A stretch of 64,000 nt of DNA from Aporrectodea caliginosa (taxonomy: Eukaryota > Annelida > Clitellata > Crassiclitellata > Lumbricidae). Below are positions 39,697 to 51,370 of this stretch, in pieces. The translations under genes and the position numbers were made by a program. The number at the start of each line of letters is the position of its first letter. Within the stretch, counting starts at the first letter, position 1. Below the pieces are notes generated by a model. The model searched no databases. It worked only from the letters and a program-made list of their open reading frames with translations, and had not been told where the DNA came from. The stretch covers positions 432,501-496,500 of the forward strand of contig JACEVL010000032.1 in NCBI GenBank assembly GCA_020284085.1. The letters run 5' to 3'.

Positions 39697-41540
39697 GTGA
39701 CGGTGTCACGAAATAGAGTATCCCCCATTAGAATTATATCCCCTTAGCGAAATGAAGTATCCGGCCGGATGAATCTGAACGTGAGGGACTATCCCCCCCC
39801 TCGTGCGAAGGTATCCCCCATGAGTCGTACGAAATCATCCCCCATTCAAAAGTATCCCCTGCGACTTAATTGCAAATGGTGCTATTTAAGTCAATTTAGA
39901 ACCATAGCTGGTAAAAACGGTTAAAACTGAAAAAAAACTAAAAACGTCGTCTTTTCAACAACAGCAAAATAAAAAAAACAGGAAAACTGGAAAAAACGAA
40001 ACAAGAAAATAATTTCACTTTGTTACATCTTGTACTGCATTTTAAATGTAAAAACCGTATTTAAGCAATTTAATTTTAATCAGCAAATAACCCAACTAAT
40101 TAAGTTACATTAAGCTACAACAATTATTTCATTTCTATATGTTTTGTTAAATAAGAAATTGAGAAGTTACAAATTTGAAATTTTTTATAATTTAAATTTT
40201 AAACATAAGTCCACATAGGCTAAGTCCATGCTGACTAAATTAAACTAGCATAATTAAAAACTAAACTTTGTGACTACAGAGTGTAGACTAGCCTACTTTA
40301 TTAAAATTGTACTTACAATTTTTACTTATAAAAACTTGATATGGGGCAATATCAGTCAGTTTATCAATCGGAGATTACTGTAGGCCTATATAAAGACAAC
40401 ATTTCGCGTTTTTGGATAACTTAGAAATTCAACTAACTTTTATATATTGTATTTCTGGTACTGTGCTATTTATTTCTCAAATGATTACATTAAATAGTGA
40501 CGTAAATTACCTGAATCCTTGAAAGTACGGAGACAACGTAAGGGATTTCAGACAAAATGCAATTAAGACACAGTGCCATGAAAAGGGACTAAGGTGCGAA
40601 TTGGGTGACTTGGTAGCTCGCGCTTGATATGTGTCGTTTCGTATCAATACATGTAGGTACACCAGCAAAGCCAATGAAGCCATTTAAGGCATCTAGCCAA
40701 CTTCAAGGGCTCCTGTGTTCTGTGTGCTCTTCTGATCTCACGCTAATTAAGCAGTGCCTCAAAGTTAGTCCATTCGCATAATTAGTTGCGTGAAGGTCTT
40801 GATGCGATGAAAGTGTCTAAAAGGAGGAAGACAAATATAATTATCAGCAGTCACAAACGACAGTGTACATACTGATAAGGGACTAAGGTGCTAATTAGGT
40901 GACTTGGTAGCTCGCGCTTAAATAATATCGGTCGTTTCGTATCTTCAGGTACACCAGCAAAGCCATTGAAGCCATAATGAGTGAGATTTATACGCAGAAG
41001 GTAAATAAGCTGACTTGAACAACTTTGCACAAACGTTCAGTCAAAGCAGCAAACATTAAGATTGAATGTAAAAAGCATGATTAACTAATGAAATCTGGTA
41101 TGCAATGATTGTTGTCAGTTCTATTGGCTAATCAATACGTAAAAGTAATTTTATTATACGCCCTGAGTCGCCCTCATAGAGCCGTTAAGCAGTTGAACTG
41201 AATTTATGATCTGAAAGAGCGCATTCACTTTAGTGGAAAGGTGGTTCAAAGTTTAAAAAATGGACTTTTGAACTAGAGGGCTCACTTAGAGTCACTTGCT
41301 TTAAATATTTCTGGCTTTGGCTTTTGATTAAAATATATATTCATAAATTATACGCATTTAAAAAATAATACCTTATACCTGTGCATTTTTATCCCCCGGG
41401 GGATGATTTCACACGATGGGGGATTGAAATGGTTTATTCCCCCGGATACTCTATACCGGTATAGTCCATCCGGGGGGATAAATTCATTCATCCCCCCCGG
41501 ATAGTCTTAGGACGGATACTCTATTTCGTGATAACGGCTT
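39697..41540. mobile_element. 1.84-kb inverted-repeat element, TCACGAAATAGAGTATCC ends
   Basis: The left GACGGTGTCACGAAATAGAG ... and right end (reversed: GCCGTTATCACGAAATAGAG, TATCCGTCC) form TIRs with an 18-bp identical core at 39706-39723. Both ends are studded with TATCCCCCAT/GGGGGATA motifs: six within 39715-39865 and seven within 41388-41500. The 1.5-kb interior is AT-rich with no open frame over 60 codons. Related to the 369-bp copy at 17714-18082. Superfamily unknown. Confidence 0.78.
40572..40975. repeat. Direct repeat pair inside the 1.84-kb element
   Basis: A ~100-bp segment (GGGACTAAGGTGCGAATTGG, GTGACTTGGTAGCTCGCGCT ... GGTACACCAGCAAAGCCAAT) at 40586-40680 recurs at about 40880-40972 with around 90% identity by eye. 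Confidence 0.7.
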
Positions 41541-41799
41541 AAGTTTTTGACGATTAATCTTAAGTCTGTGATGATTTGCGAGCACAAATTAGGCTGTAAC
41601 TAAAACGCAAAATATATCAGATGCAGTCGGTTGACATAGAGCCAGGCATACCTCTATAATCAATGTGCGTATTAGATATTTAATTAGCGTTTAATTGCCC
41701 ACGTACTTTATGGAATTGATTACGATTTGAGGTATAGGCAGGCCAACGGTTTGTGTCTTGTGTGTTTCACCGGTGAAACAGAAGCTGCTAATTAATTAA

Positions 41800-41896
41800 T
41801 TTAATTAACAATAATAATAATTTAAAAAAATATAATAAAAATAATAATTATAATAATAATAATAGTAATAGTAATAATAATAATAATAATTATTAT

Positions 41897-41974
<78 letters not shown>

Positions 41975-41975
41975 T
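41800..41975. repeat. (TAA)n/(AAT)n microsatellite with central inversion
   Basis: TAA repeats with a TTATTATTATA inversion at about 41887-41900, which gives a short palindrome. 41541-41799 holds no gene. Confidence 0.88.
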
Positions 41976-42350
41976 ATATTTAATACTTGTAAAGGCCAGC
42001 AGTCTTAGATTGAAAAGGTGTTATTGTCGGCTGTAAATATAAAGATATGCAAATGAGGCCACGTAGTGTGATTACTTGACCGAAGGTACTAATCTTCAAA
42101 AATCTGTGATTTTGGGGTATTCACCCCAATGTTTTCAGCTGTAAGTTTAAAATGCTGCATAATTGTCCCTGGGGTTATTACCCAGAGATTTTAAACTAGG
42201 GGTATTTTCCTTGGGGTAATGGCCGGGGTTTATTGATCGGTAGGGTGGGCTAGGTGTTACTATATATAGACCCAGAGACACAATATACGTTCGACCAACT
42301 TCTGACTTTCTACGTCCGACCGACTTACACTAGTCCGACACTGCTTGTTT
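41976..42350. other. No gene; GGGGTAT palindromic motifs
   Basis: GGGGTATTCACCCC (42114-42127), TGGGGTTATTACCCA (42170-42184) and GGGGTATTTTCCTTGGGG (42199-42216) are short palindromic blocks, suggesting an old inverted-repeat element. Boundaries are not clear. Confidence 0.4.
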
Positions 42351-42660
42351 GCATGCATGCATTATGTATTATGTGTATGTAAGTATGTAATGTATGTATG
42401 CATAATTGCATATGTATGTATGTATGTATTTATGTATTATGTGTATTGTGTAGGTATGTATGTAATGTATGTATAATTGCATATGTATGTATAGATGTAT
42501 TTATGTATGATGTGTATGTAAGTATGTATGCATGTATGCATATGTATGTATAGATGTATGCATGCATTTATGTATTATGTGTATGTATGTATGTATGCAT
42601 TTGTGCATGTATGCAATGCATGCATGTATTTATGTGCGTATGTATGTTTGAATATGGGTA
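42350..42660. repeat. Degenerate (GTAT)n
   Basis: TATG/TGTA repeats mixed with TGCATGCAT. The 61-codon frame over it is an artefact. 42661-43295 shows no gene. Confidence 0.85.
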
Positions 42661-43299
42661 TAACATGAGAGGAGATAGGTCTCATGGCGTGCGTAGAAGA
42701 GCCGGTCGGCAGAGAATTGAAGGGAGTTTAGTTGATTAGTTTAATTGTTTTTAACTTATAACAATGTTCATTTTTCTGCACCCACAGTTGACCGAAGATT
42801 GACTCTCTGCACGACTGACCTACTTACACCAGCCCATGAGCCCAACAAACCACGTGAACGGGATTTTTTAGATGATGCAACTTAGTTTGCGATGAGCCAG
42901 TAAGTCTTGGGTCAGCAGGTTTTGCAAAACCCATTAATGGTGGACGGAGCGCTATGGTGGCGGCGGCCTGACGTCAGTGATGAGTCGGTGAGTTAGCGGG
43001 CAGACGTGCGCCGATGCAGGTTAACGTCAGCAATGATTCTGCCTGGGCCTACGTCTAACTGTGATGGGTCAGGGATTGCATAGTGTTTTTTTTCGAACGT
43101 CGGCGAAAATGATCTTCTGCCGTCACCGGCGATTCAAATAGCCAGCTCTGTACATGTGTTCCATCGTCACGGAAGGCTTAAATCTAAATAAGGAAATAAG
43201 GTCTGTTGCAGATATATTAAAAGACACAATTGTGAAGCGGTTGGTGCTCTGTCATCGAATAGTGACGCACTGTAAAATACGGAAATAGTAATTTTTCGT

Positions 43300-43425
43300 T
43301 TTATATATATATATATGGATAAATAATTTCTTCGATATATATACATACACATATATTATATATAAGAAATGATTTATCCATTTATATCCATATAAATGGC
43401 ATATATATATATATATACAGCGCCT
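43300..43425. repeat. (TA)n-flanked palindrome
   Basis: ATGGATAAATAATTTCTT (43315-43332) is complemented by AAGAAATGATTTATCCAT (43364-43381) with one mismatch, around a TATA-rich centre and with TA runs on both sides. It is followed by a reversed LINE-tail scrap, CAGCGCCTTTTCGAATCTCT (43420-43439). Confidence 0.7.
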
Positions 43426-43554
43426 TTTCGAATCTCTGAAAGCATTCTTCATCTAGAGCCGGCTAAAACGCTGGTACTCGGCGCAACAATGGTCGGCCAG
43501 ATCTTTTAGGCAAAGCTTTCTGTCCAATGCCCATAGGATAGGAGTGCCTCACCC

Positions 43555-44110
43555 GCCCTCACACCCATCCCCCATCCCCATTCCCATCCCTCATCCGCTG
43601 TCGGTGTCTGATGATGGCAACAGCTGTAGACACTGCAGCGCCCTCTATCACTCGGAGCGACCGGAGGCAACGGATCATCAACAAACAACAGCACGATCAT
43701 CCACCATAACCTCTACCGCCACCACCGCACCGCTTCCACCACCACCGCCGCCGCCGCCGCCGCCACCACCACCATCACCACCACCACTGCTGCTGCCACC
43801 ACCACCACCATCACCACCACCATCACCACCACCACTGCTGCCACCACCACCGCCGCCACCACCATCACCACCACCATCACCACCACCACCACCACCACCA
43901 CTACCAACGCCGCCACCACCACCGCCGCCATCGCCGCCGTCGCCACCGCCGCTTCACCATCGCCAGCGCCACCACAACCTGTACCGCCACCATAGCCTCC
44001 ACCACCACCACCGCCACCACCACCACCACCACCATAACCTCCACCGCCACCACGCATAGCTACCGCCACCACCACCGCCGCCTCCTCGTGGCCACCACCA
44101 TCACCACCAT
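43555..44110. repeat. (CCA)n/(CCG)n triplet array
   Basis: CCATCCC repeats (43565-43600) and a long CCACCG/CCACCACCAT array (43728-44105). The poly-Pro and poly-Gly/Val frames arise from the triplet repeat in different registers. I see no flanking coding context for a real proline-rich exon. Confidence 0.85.
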
Positions 44111-44404
44111 CGCATCCTCTGCTGCTCTACAACAGAATCACTTGCGAAACAGCATCAGGTGCATTTGGCTGCATTTTGATGTCATAAATTACAGAAACCT
44201 TTTTACCAGAATAATTGTTTAGAATTTCAAAAGATAGATTACCCTTTTATTGAATATTTTGTAGGGCAAATGTCCTCTTCAAACGTTCAAGATAGGACAT
44301 AAAAAATACGGCCGTCCTTGCGTCCTATAGATCTACGATGGTCCTAACGCCAGTGCCATTGTCACTGCCATCATCACGACCACCATTACCAGAGCAAATA
44401 CCAC

Positions 44405-44520
44405 GAACAATGGGATCAGCAGCAGCAGCAGTAACAACTGATCCATCAGCAAAGCATCAGCTGTGGCGTAAAGGCAGCAGCCTCAGCAGCAGCAGCAGCA
44501 GCAGCTTCAGGCTCCTGCGG
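44405..44520. repeat. (CAG)n patches
   Basis: AGCAGCAGCAG at about 44419-44430 and again at 44486-44508, in a 76-codon Ser-rich frame (44338-44568) with no domain. Confidence 0.8.
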
Positions 44521-44644
44521 TCCATCGACAGCCGATGCCTGAGGGATCATCATCGCCTGTCGTCGTAGCTGTTCCATTGTCCGTCGGATGTCCAGTATCA
44601 GCTAATGACTCCGGCAACCAACGGATACAGAGACTGGGATGCGG

Positions 44645-44957
44645 ATGACGGATGGAGGGATGGAGGGAGGGATGGAGGGATGGAGGGATGGAGGCAGAGA
44701 CCGGGAAAAAGAAGCGAGTGACATATATTTACAGCGAGGCAGAGAAATTGGCAGATGGAGGGAGAGAGGGATGGTATAGCCCATGACAATGTATGGTAAA
44801 AAACTGGAAGGATATACTTCACGAAGCCGTCGACCTTCGCGCCCTCTGCCGATCAATGCATCTGCATTCTGAAACGACACGTAGCACACAACTATATGTA
44901 CAAATCTATATACGAATATATATAAATCCATATTCAAATGCGTATATATATATATGT

Positions 44958-45012
<55 letters not shown>

Positions 45013-45015
45013 ACG
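44645..45015. repeat. (GGGATGGA)n and (TA)n
   Basis: A GGGATGGAGG minisatellite at 44650-44695 and a long TATA run at 44937-45008. Sequence between them is unassigned. Confidence 0.85.
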
Positions 45016-45239
45016 TAGGTTTTCACTCCAGCTGTGACATATCAAACAATCTAAACACATTGTCGCTTTTCGATTAGCGAGTAAAAGGACAAATCATATG
45101 CAGCACATTTAGACGAAATTGAACCATGTATAACATACAAAAGAGCCTTAAACCACAATATAGGTCCTATTGTACTTTTCGATTAAACTACACAGCATAT
45201 GTAGAGACGTCATCAAAAAATGTAGGCGCCGTGTCGGAT

Positions 45240-45478
45240 TGGTAGTTGCTGTTCAATCCTTTAACGAGTGTGTGTACTTGGGCTTAACGACACTTTTCAT
45301 ATCGAAGATGATTAGTGTCGGAGGCAGAGTACAACCTCGTACTCCACGTTTATATTGCGACCGAGCCACCCGCAGTAAAGATCCGAGAAATTAATCTCTG
45401 ATAAACCGACCGACCGGGAATCGAACCCGGGCCGCCGGCGTGGGGAGCGGGCTACCAACCCACTCGGCCACTCAGGAT
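45240..45478 (-). mobile_element. tRNA-derived SINE with Ser/Leu-like A box
   Basis: Minus strand: TGGCCGAGTGG (45460-45470) is a textbook A box and GGTTCGATTCC (45418-45428) a perfect B box. The body (CGGGTGGCTCGGTCGC...) ends with GACACTAATCATCTTCGATA and GTGTCGTTAAGCCC, the dispersed 3' module also seen at 21.5 and 25.6-26.2 kb. A second module copy follows at 45546-45600. Confidence 0.75.
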
Positions 45479-45609
45479 CTCTATCCTTTAACGATTAGCT
45501 GCATTGCTATTTCATTAAGTTTTAGTGCACGCCCGTCGTTAAAGGGTTAACGACACAATGTGTCATAACAAAGATGATTAGCGTCGCCCTCATCCTTTTC
45601 AAGGCTTTT

Positions 45610-46640
45610 AGGAATAGTTTAAGCAATGCTATAATGCTTAAACAGCATCGTAACATTGTTTGGCATTAGCTAGATTGGCAGAATAAAATGTGTACATGTA
45701 GGGGCGAAGCGGGAACTTCACTGGTTTAAGCTATCTTCCATTGAAGATATATGTTCTCCAAACATTTCGCTCCTACACGCATAGATCTTTCTCCAATGGT
45801 CTCAACCCCAATATCGCACCATATCCTGTCAGACGTAGTTTATTTATAAGTGCTAGGATGCAGAATAAAGAAGGTGCAGCTGTAAAACTTTATTGGTGGA
45901 TTGTGAGATGACTTCAAGCATTCAAATCATATGCGATATGCGCCGGGAATCCTTGGCGAACAGGTAACCAACGACAGATTCATCTCCAGATGCAGTGGAA
46001 TGGCGTCGGCCAGTTAGGGACATATGTTTGATACATAATTATGTAGTTTAAGATAATAATTCTTGTAGATATATACGAGTATATGATTCTTGTAGATATC
46101 CGTTACAACCGTATTCGCTCTAGACCCATCCATTCGCCCTATACCAGCCAAAGACAATAAGAACTTTTTGTCTCGTATGATGTTCAAGAATATTTTACTA
46201 GTCATAACAGACAGCTGACGTTACAAAATCTATAATCTATGTTTCATAACTGCTACAATCTAGAACAATAATGTCACTTGTTGCGTTCTGACAACAAAAC
46301 TTTCATCGAATAAACGAAATGCATACATACGTATACATATCCATATAATATTGTAGATTCTTGTAGATATCCATGATGTTTAGTCTAGATCAGAGCTCAT
46401 GAGAAGCCGACGAAGTGTGTTGGCCTGTATACCAGATTGATTAATAATAGATTAAAGGTGGCGCACACAAAAGTTTGGTTAGTGTAAGTAATCTGATTAT
46501 CTGTTGGTTATTGGCACAACAGACGCACGTGGCCAAGATGGCCTCATGTTTCTCTAACAAGTCGGGTTTTTATCATGCAACAGAAATTGCGCATTCAACC
46601 GGTCATGGGTTAAGATCATGGGTGGAGATAATGAGTAGGT
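45610..46640. other. No recognised gene
   Basis: TTGTAGATAT recurs several times (46062-46102, 46353-46370). No conserved frame, RNA gene or element ends were found. Confidence 0.45.
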
Positions 46641-47060
46641 ATCATGGGTGGATATCATGGGTGGATATCATGGGTGGATATCATGAGTGGATATCATGAG
46701 TGGATATCATGGGTGGATATCATGAGTGGATATCATGAGTGGATATCATGGGTGGATATCATGAGTGGATATCATGGGTGGATATCATGGGTGGATATCA
46801 TGAGTGGATATCATGAGTGGATATCATGGGTGGATATCATGAGTGGGTATCATGGGTGGATATCATGAGTGGATATCATGGGTGGATATCATGAGTGGAT
46901 ATCATGAGTGGATATCATGAGTGAATATCATGAGTGGATATCATGAGTGAAGATCATATGTGAAGAAACTGAAGATCATGGGTGAAGATCATGGGTGGAG
47001 GTGATGGGTGAAGATCATGGGTGGAGGTGATGGGTCATGGATGGAGGATATGGGCGGAGA
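46641..47060. repeat. 13-bp minisatellite (ATCATGRGTGGAT)
   Basis: About 24 copies of ATCATGGGTGGAT/ATCATGAGTGGAT from 46641 to about 46960, with GGG and GAG variants interspersed, then longer decayed units (GAAGATCATGGGTG) to 47055. With a 13-bp unit the frames cycle through Gly-Trp-Ile-Ser-Trp-Val-Asp-Ile-Met, so the ORFs are artefacts. Confidence 0.92.
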
Positions 47061-47129
47061 TAATTTCCTGGGATCATGAGTTCCTTCATACACTTGGATT
47101 CCAAATCACTTTTCCGAAACGCTGCCACT

Positions 47130-47245
47130 TGAGTTGTTACGCCGGATCGAGATGCGCTTCTGAGAAGATAATCTTGAAGGTGCGCTATATAAATCTCTGA
47201 AATGAATGAATGAATGAATAAATAAATAAATGAATGAGATGGTCA
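47130..47245 (+). mobile_element. LINE 3' tail, (GAAT)n end
   Basis: ATCGAGATGCGCTTCTGAGAAG, ATCTTGAAGGTGCGCTATATAAATC and (GAAT)n/(AAAT)n to 47240. Coding part missing. Confidence 0.7.
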
Positions 47246-48205
47246 GGCCCTGAAAGCATGCTCTTCCTCGATCAGCGTATCATGCGTTAAGCCTAACATC
47301 AAACTAATATTGTACAAACCGTGCGTTTTGTCAGCCAAGGCTATGACGCCAGAAATGGATTATTTTCTCGACGTGCAGTTCCTTAAGACGACCCTCCTCA
47401 GGATCCCACAAACAGACCCAACGACCAACAAGAAGACAAGAATACAAAGCGCATCTGTGACAGTTTACGTGGAACCGTGTTGCGTGCGCTTGGTTCTCTG
47501 CTGGCGTTGACATATGACCGCTGACATATGATATCCACCTAGCCTAGGGATACAGCCACAAACACACCGAACTCTGCATTGCCAGTGCTCCGTTTACACC
47601 CATGCTGATAAAAGACCATATCTGCGATGTTTATGTATTAAGAATATGAGGCGATTTTCTTGCATGATGCCTTTATGTATAGATAGAACGACGACCTTTA
47701 AGACTGCGCTGAGTCCCAGAGCGAACCTAGCACTGATAACCGACACTCCATATGGACTACCCAAAACCTCAAGAATAAAAAGGATAGATCACAACAGATA
47801 AACAGCTGTGTTTGTGCGGTTTGACAAAGGCCAAACCGACGACGTAAAGCCAGTAAGATGGATACCTTTTATGAACGAGACGAGGTTGTAAAACGGAAAA
47901 TGAAATGTTCTAAATTTAGGACAGATCCTTCAGTTTACGATATCGCAGAGACTTTTGTCGAGACAAAATGCCATCGAGAGAATGGAAAAGCGTCGGTCGT
48001 CGTCGAGTCAAGCGCTCTTAAAAATGACCGATAAAACTCGCCTCGAGTGAAGCGCCACCCTTAAAAACGGCTCACACTTTGATGAACGAAGTAAAGGCGC
48101 ATAATAAACTGAAGAACGCTAAATGACTCGCCTCACTTGCCACAACTCTATGAATCTTCGGCGTAGATCGTAAAGAGACGGATCGGTTTAAATGACGTAC
48201 TGACG
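47246..48205. other. No recognised gene
   Basis: Two short overlapping frames at 47310-47513 without domains. CTCGAGTGAAGCGCC / TCGAGTCAAGCGCTC recur near 48000-48060. Confidence 0.4.
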
Positions 48206-48214
48206 ATTATCTCG

Positions 48215-48553
48215 GAGCAGACAGCGTCTCCTGGATCGGGTGAATCATTGGCTAAAACCCAAATACGACGAAGATTTTACGACGAAGATGATGATGACCA
48301 AGTTTACGGCGCCTATAGGCTATTTAGAGTTATAACGGCGGAGGAGGATTTGGTCGAGGCACGAGCTAATAGAGAACCGTTAAAAAGTGCGCTACTCAGA
48401 GCTGATGGTGGCGGACAGGTGACCAGTCGACTCTTAATGAAAGAAGCCTTTCTCGCCTGTCCTCCTCCTCCTCCTCCTCCGTCTTTCTGGATGGGAAGAC
48501 GTCACTCGCAGGTGCCGACAGGACCAAGTATCCTTTCCCCCAACTCCAACTAG
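48215..48553 (+). other. Unassigned exon-like open frame
   Basis: A frame open from about 48215 without an ATG start has mixed composition: AKTQIRRRFYDEDDDDQVYG, AYRLFRVITAEEDLVEARAN, REPLKSALLRADGGGQVTSR, then a proline run and SFWMGRRHSQVPTGPS. Basic then acidic segments look less random than neighbouring ORFs, but I recognise no family and see no supporting splice pattern. Confidence 0.25.
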
Positions 48554-49250
48554 TTTCGTGCTTCGCCCGAAAGTCAATTTGGCGACAGCAGACGGGCTAA
48601 CTGCATCGAGTCAGATAAGAAGCAACAAGATTGGCCGTATAATACACTCTGATACGCTACTCGCACGATGTTCGTTCGAATTCCAATTTGTTAACTAATT
48701 ATTGCATACAATCTGAGTCATGCACCTTGATATGTACTTGCTGTCTTACATTTTAATTAGGAGTGGTGTTTGGGGTTTTAATGTATTTATGTACGCTATA
48801 GTACAATAGGACACTATATTTAGGGTAGTTTGCTAGAACCAATCAAAATTATATGAGTGGTTTAATAGTTTATGTATGTTTTATTTATGTGTATATGAAT
48901 AATCTTGTATGTTAATAAAGTTAGTCGCTCTCAGTTCGCGGTTGAGGCAGGATTTGTGTGTGTAGTGAGCTATCACACGTGGTGATTGTTCAACATCTGG
49001 TAAGGTCATTGTGGCGCATGTGGTTATCATTGATATAGGTTACACCATTAGACATTGCCTGGCTTCTTCGTAGACAGTGCACCCACCACCAGCGCTTCAT
49101 GTACCATATCACAAGGACACATACACAGAGCTAGGACAACTGACTCTGCCACAGCTCAGTTCGAGTGGCGCTTTAGAAGTTTGGAGTTTGCGATTACGAT
49201 TAATATTCAGCTTGAGATCAATAGTCTTTGCCTCATCAACAGTAATAATA
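48554..49250. other. No gene; possible LTR-like AATAAA region
   Basis: TTGTATGTTAATAAAGTTAG (48907-48926) followed by GC-richer sequence ending ACACGTGGTG (48976-48985) could be the 3' part of an LTR; no partner is visible. AGTTCGAGTGGCGCTTTAGAA (49161-49181) repeats a block at 16.69 kb. Confidence 0.3.
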
Positions 49251-49254
49251 ATAA

Positions 49255-49435
49255 TAATATAATAATATCTTTTCTTTAATTAAGCGCCTGACAAACGCAC
49301 TGCGCTGTACATTTACATGTTATGCAATTTAAACAATCTTAACTACTAACAGAAAAGACAGCCTGCAATACACGGCGCTAATAGCAGCCTACAAAGGATA
49401 ATGTCCACCCTAAGGCTCGAACTCGGTTACCTCTA
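49255..49435 (-). mobile_element. SINE family B
   Basis: Reversed copy: TTAAGCGCCTGACAAACGCA, CTGCGCTGTACATTTACATG, AATCTTAACTACTAACAGAA, CAGCCTGCAATACACGGCGC and a B box as GGCTCGAACTCGG (49414-49426). The A-box side ends near 49435, where the LINE duplication begins. Confidence 0.75.
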
Positions 49436-49438
49436 ATC

Positions 49439-49590
49439 TAGATGCGCAGATCCCATTGCAGCTACATGGCCCAACCACTGAAAAGGCACGACGTTGCATT
49501 AACGAAGTGCGTGCAAAAGGAAGAGGTTCCATACGTGGAGCAGCGAGGGTTTCTATGACATCAGCAACGACGAAATATTAGCGCAGATGC
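49439..49590 (-). pseudogene. LINE C-terminal fragment, copy 1 of a 152-bp direct repeat
   Basis: On the minus strand: LAAPRMEPLPFARTSLMQRR then AFSVVGPCSCNG, the C-terminal block of a CR1/L2-like ORF2 (compare 2200-2425). The whole 152 bp recurs without visible difference at 49931-50082. Confidence 0.75.
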
Positions 49591-49930
49591 GTATGTGATA
49601 TATCTGACGCATGTATATCTGATATATCGGGCACAACGGACGGCTGCCAGCAATGCAGATCTTTTTACATTACACTTATTCAACACTTGTCCTTAAGGGT
49701 TATTGGCAAAATCCAGATGTAATTCGTGAGAGTGGATTCCAACATGACGCTTGTTTTCGATGATTGGTGACACAGAGAACTTTCTGTTCGATCTGAACGC
49801 ATTGTCTTTTATCCTGCAACTAATTGAATTCACTCAGAGCATTTAGAAAGTGTCTCTTCACGAGTCATGGCATAGGAGAACCGTTTTCAAGGGTTTTGAT
49901 AGATTCGTGAAGGCTCTCTGGTTAATTAAT

Positions 49931-50082
49931 TAGATGCGCAGATCCCATTGCAGCTACATGGCCCAACCACTGAAAAGGCACGACGTTGCATTAACGAAGT
50001 GCGTGCAAAAGGAAGAGGTTCCATACGTGGAGCAGCGAGGGTTTCTATGACATCAGCAACGACGAAATATTAGCGCAGATGC
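49931..50082 (-). pseudogene. LINE C-terminal fragment, copy 2 of a 152-bp direct repeat
   Basis: Identical by eye to 49439-49590 over all 152 bp, including non-coding positions, 340 bp downstream. The flanks differ (SINE B on the left of copy 1; AATTAAT on the left of copy 2). Points to a recent local duplication. Confidence 0.8.
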
Positions 50083-50445
50083 AGACATCAATGACGTCGA
50101 CCGACTTGAATCCCGTACCTAAATTTGGTGCACTCCGATCTTCAGATGCTTCCACCCTATGCGAACCATTCTCAGATAGCTGAATTTGCGTGAGAACTTC
50201 ACAAAGGCAAGTAGATTCGAATATAAATTTTGAGATATCGTGACCTATCCTATAATATTGCTCGCTTTAACTTTCTTTGCTTAACCTCCGTTGTAACCTT
50301 ACTCTGCTTTCATTTCCGCACCTTATCTTACTTTGCGTGTACATACACGCATCTGAATAGTTATAGATCGACTTTAAAAACCTCTCAAAGCCTCTGGAAC
50401 ATGATTTATCTAAATAATCTAAGACAACGATAACAGCATCAATAG
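50083..50445. other. No recognised gene
   Basis: One 67-codon frame without domain. Nothing else seen. Confidence 0.4.
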
Positions 50446-50479
50446 CCTTGCCAGGTATTTACGTTGAACAGCAACACCT

Positions 50480-51370
50480 GTATGTAGACCTACCTGCATG
50501 TTGCCTCGCCTGTATGCTGCCATACCTGCCTGTTGCCTTAGCTGTATATAACCTCACCTGTATGTTGAATCCAGCGTTCCCTCTAATATTTTTTCTGTGT
50601 GCGCGGAACTGGCCATTGTTTGAGCAGACTCATTTCCGCGTGAGCAATAAAACTGTGCGACACATTTTCATAAATCATCTGTGACTATCAATTGTATTAG
50701 ACTACAGTACTGACTAAATACACGTTTGTAATAATGTCTTTTTTTTATTAAAGAAGATGTACGACTTAAGTAGGTTATTAATTCAATGGCCGGTTAAACA
50801 AAACTTTAGCTTATAATATGTATTTCCTACCAAAACTTGTGTGCGGAATTTTGAAACTGCTGCGCGGCAGTTTTTAATTACCTTAGGGGAACATTGATGT
50901 TGACCTACCTGTATGTTGGCCTACCTGTATGTTGACCTACCTGTATGTTGACCTACCTATATGTTGACCTACCTGCATGTTGACCTACTTGTATGTTGAC
51001 CTACCTGTATGTTGACCTACCTGTATGTTGATCTACCTATATGTTGACCTACCTGTATGTTGACCTACCTGTATGTTGACCTACCTATATGTTGACCTAC
51101 CTGTATGTTGACCTACCTGCATGTTGACCTACCTGCATGTTGACCTACCTGTATGTTGACCTACCTGTATGTTGACCTACCTGTATGTTGACCTACCTGC
51201 ATGTTGACCTACCTGTATGTTGACCTACCTGTATGTTGACCTACCTGCATGTTGACCTACCTGTATGTTGCCTTTCCTGTATGTTGTCCTTCCTGTATGT
51301 TGTCTCACCTGTGTGCTGCCTCACATGTATGCTGCCTTATCTGTATGTTGCCTCACTTGCATCTTACCAT
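50480..51370. repeat. 16-bp minisatellite (ATGTTGACCTACCTGT)
   Basis: About 24 copies of a 16-bp unit form a regular block at 50897-51275, with decayed variants (CCTGTATGTTGCC) at 50480-50570 and 51265-51365. Split by a hAT-like element at 50571-50897. ORFs with Pro-Val-Cys-Cys-Leu-Thr repeats are artefacts. Confidence 0.92.
50571..50897. mobile_element. hAT-like MITE, CAGCGTTCCCTCTAA ends
   Basis: The left end CAGCGTTCCCTCTAATATTT and right end (reversed: CAATGTTCCCCTAAGGTAAT) are inverted with a few differences. GTGTGCGCGGAA and GTGTGCGGAATTTTG are near the two ends. CAGNGTTCCCTCTAA ends are known from hAT elements. Inserted inside the 16-bp minisatellite; both flanks contain ATGTTGA, so a duplication cannot be told from the repeat itself. 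Confidence 0.68.

Noticed and set aside
43544..44075. Proline-rich or Gly/Val-rich protein
   Set aside because: Frame shifts within a CCA/CCG triplet array give the same openness on both strands; no flanking exon signals.
45398..45478. Functional tRNA-Ser/Leu or Gly gene
   Set aside because: A and B boxes are excellent but acceptor pairing is poor and the sequence continues into a dispersed SINE body.
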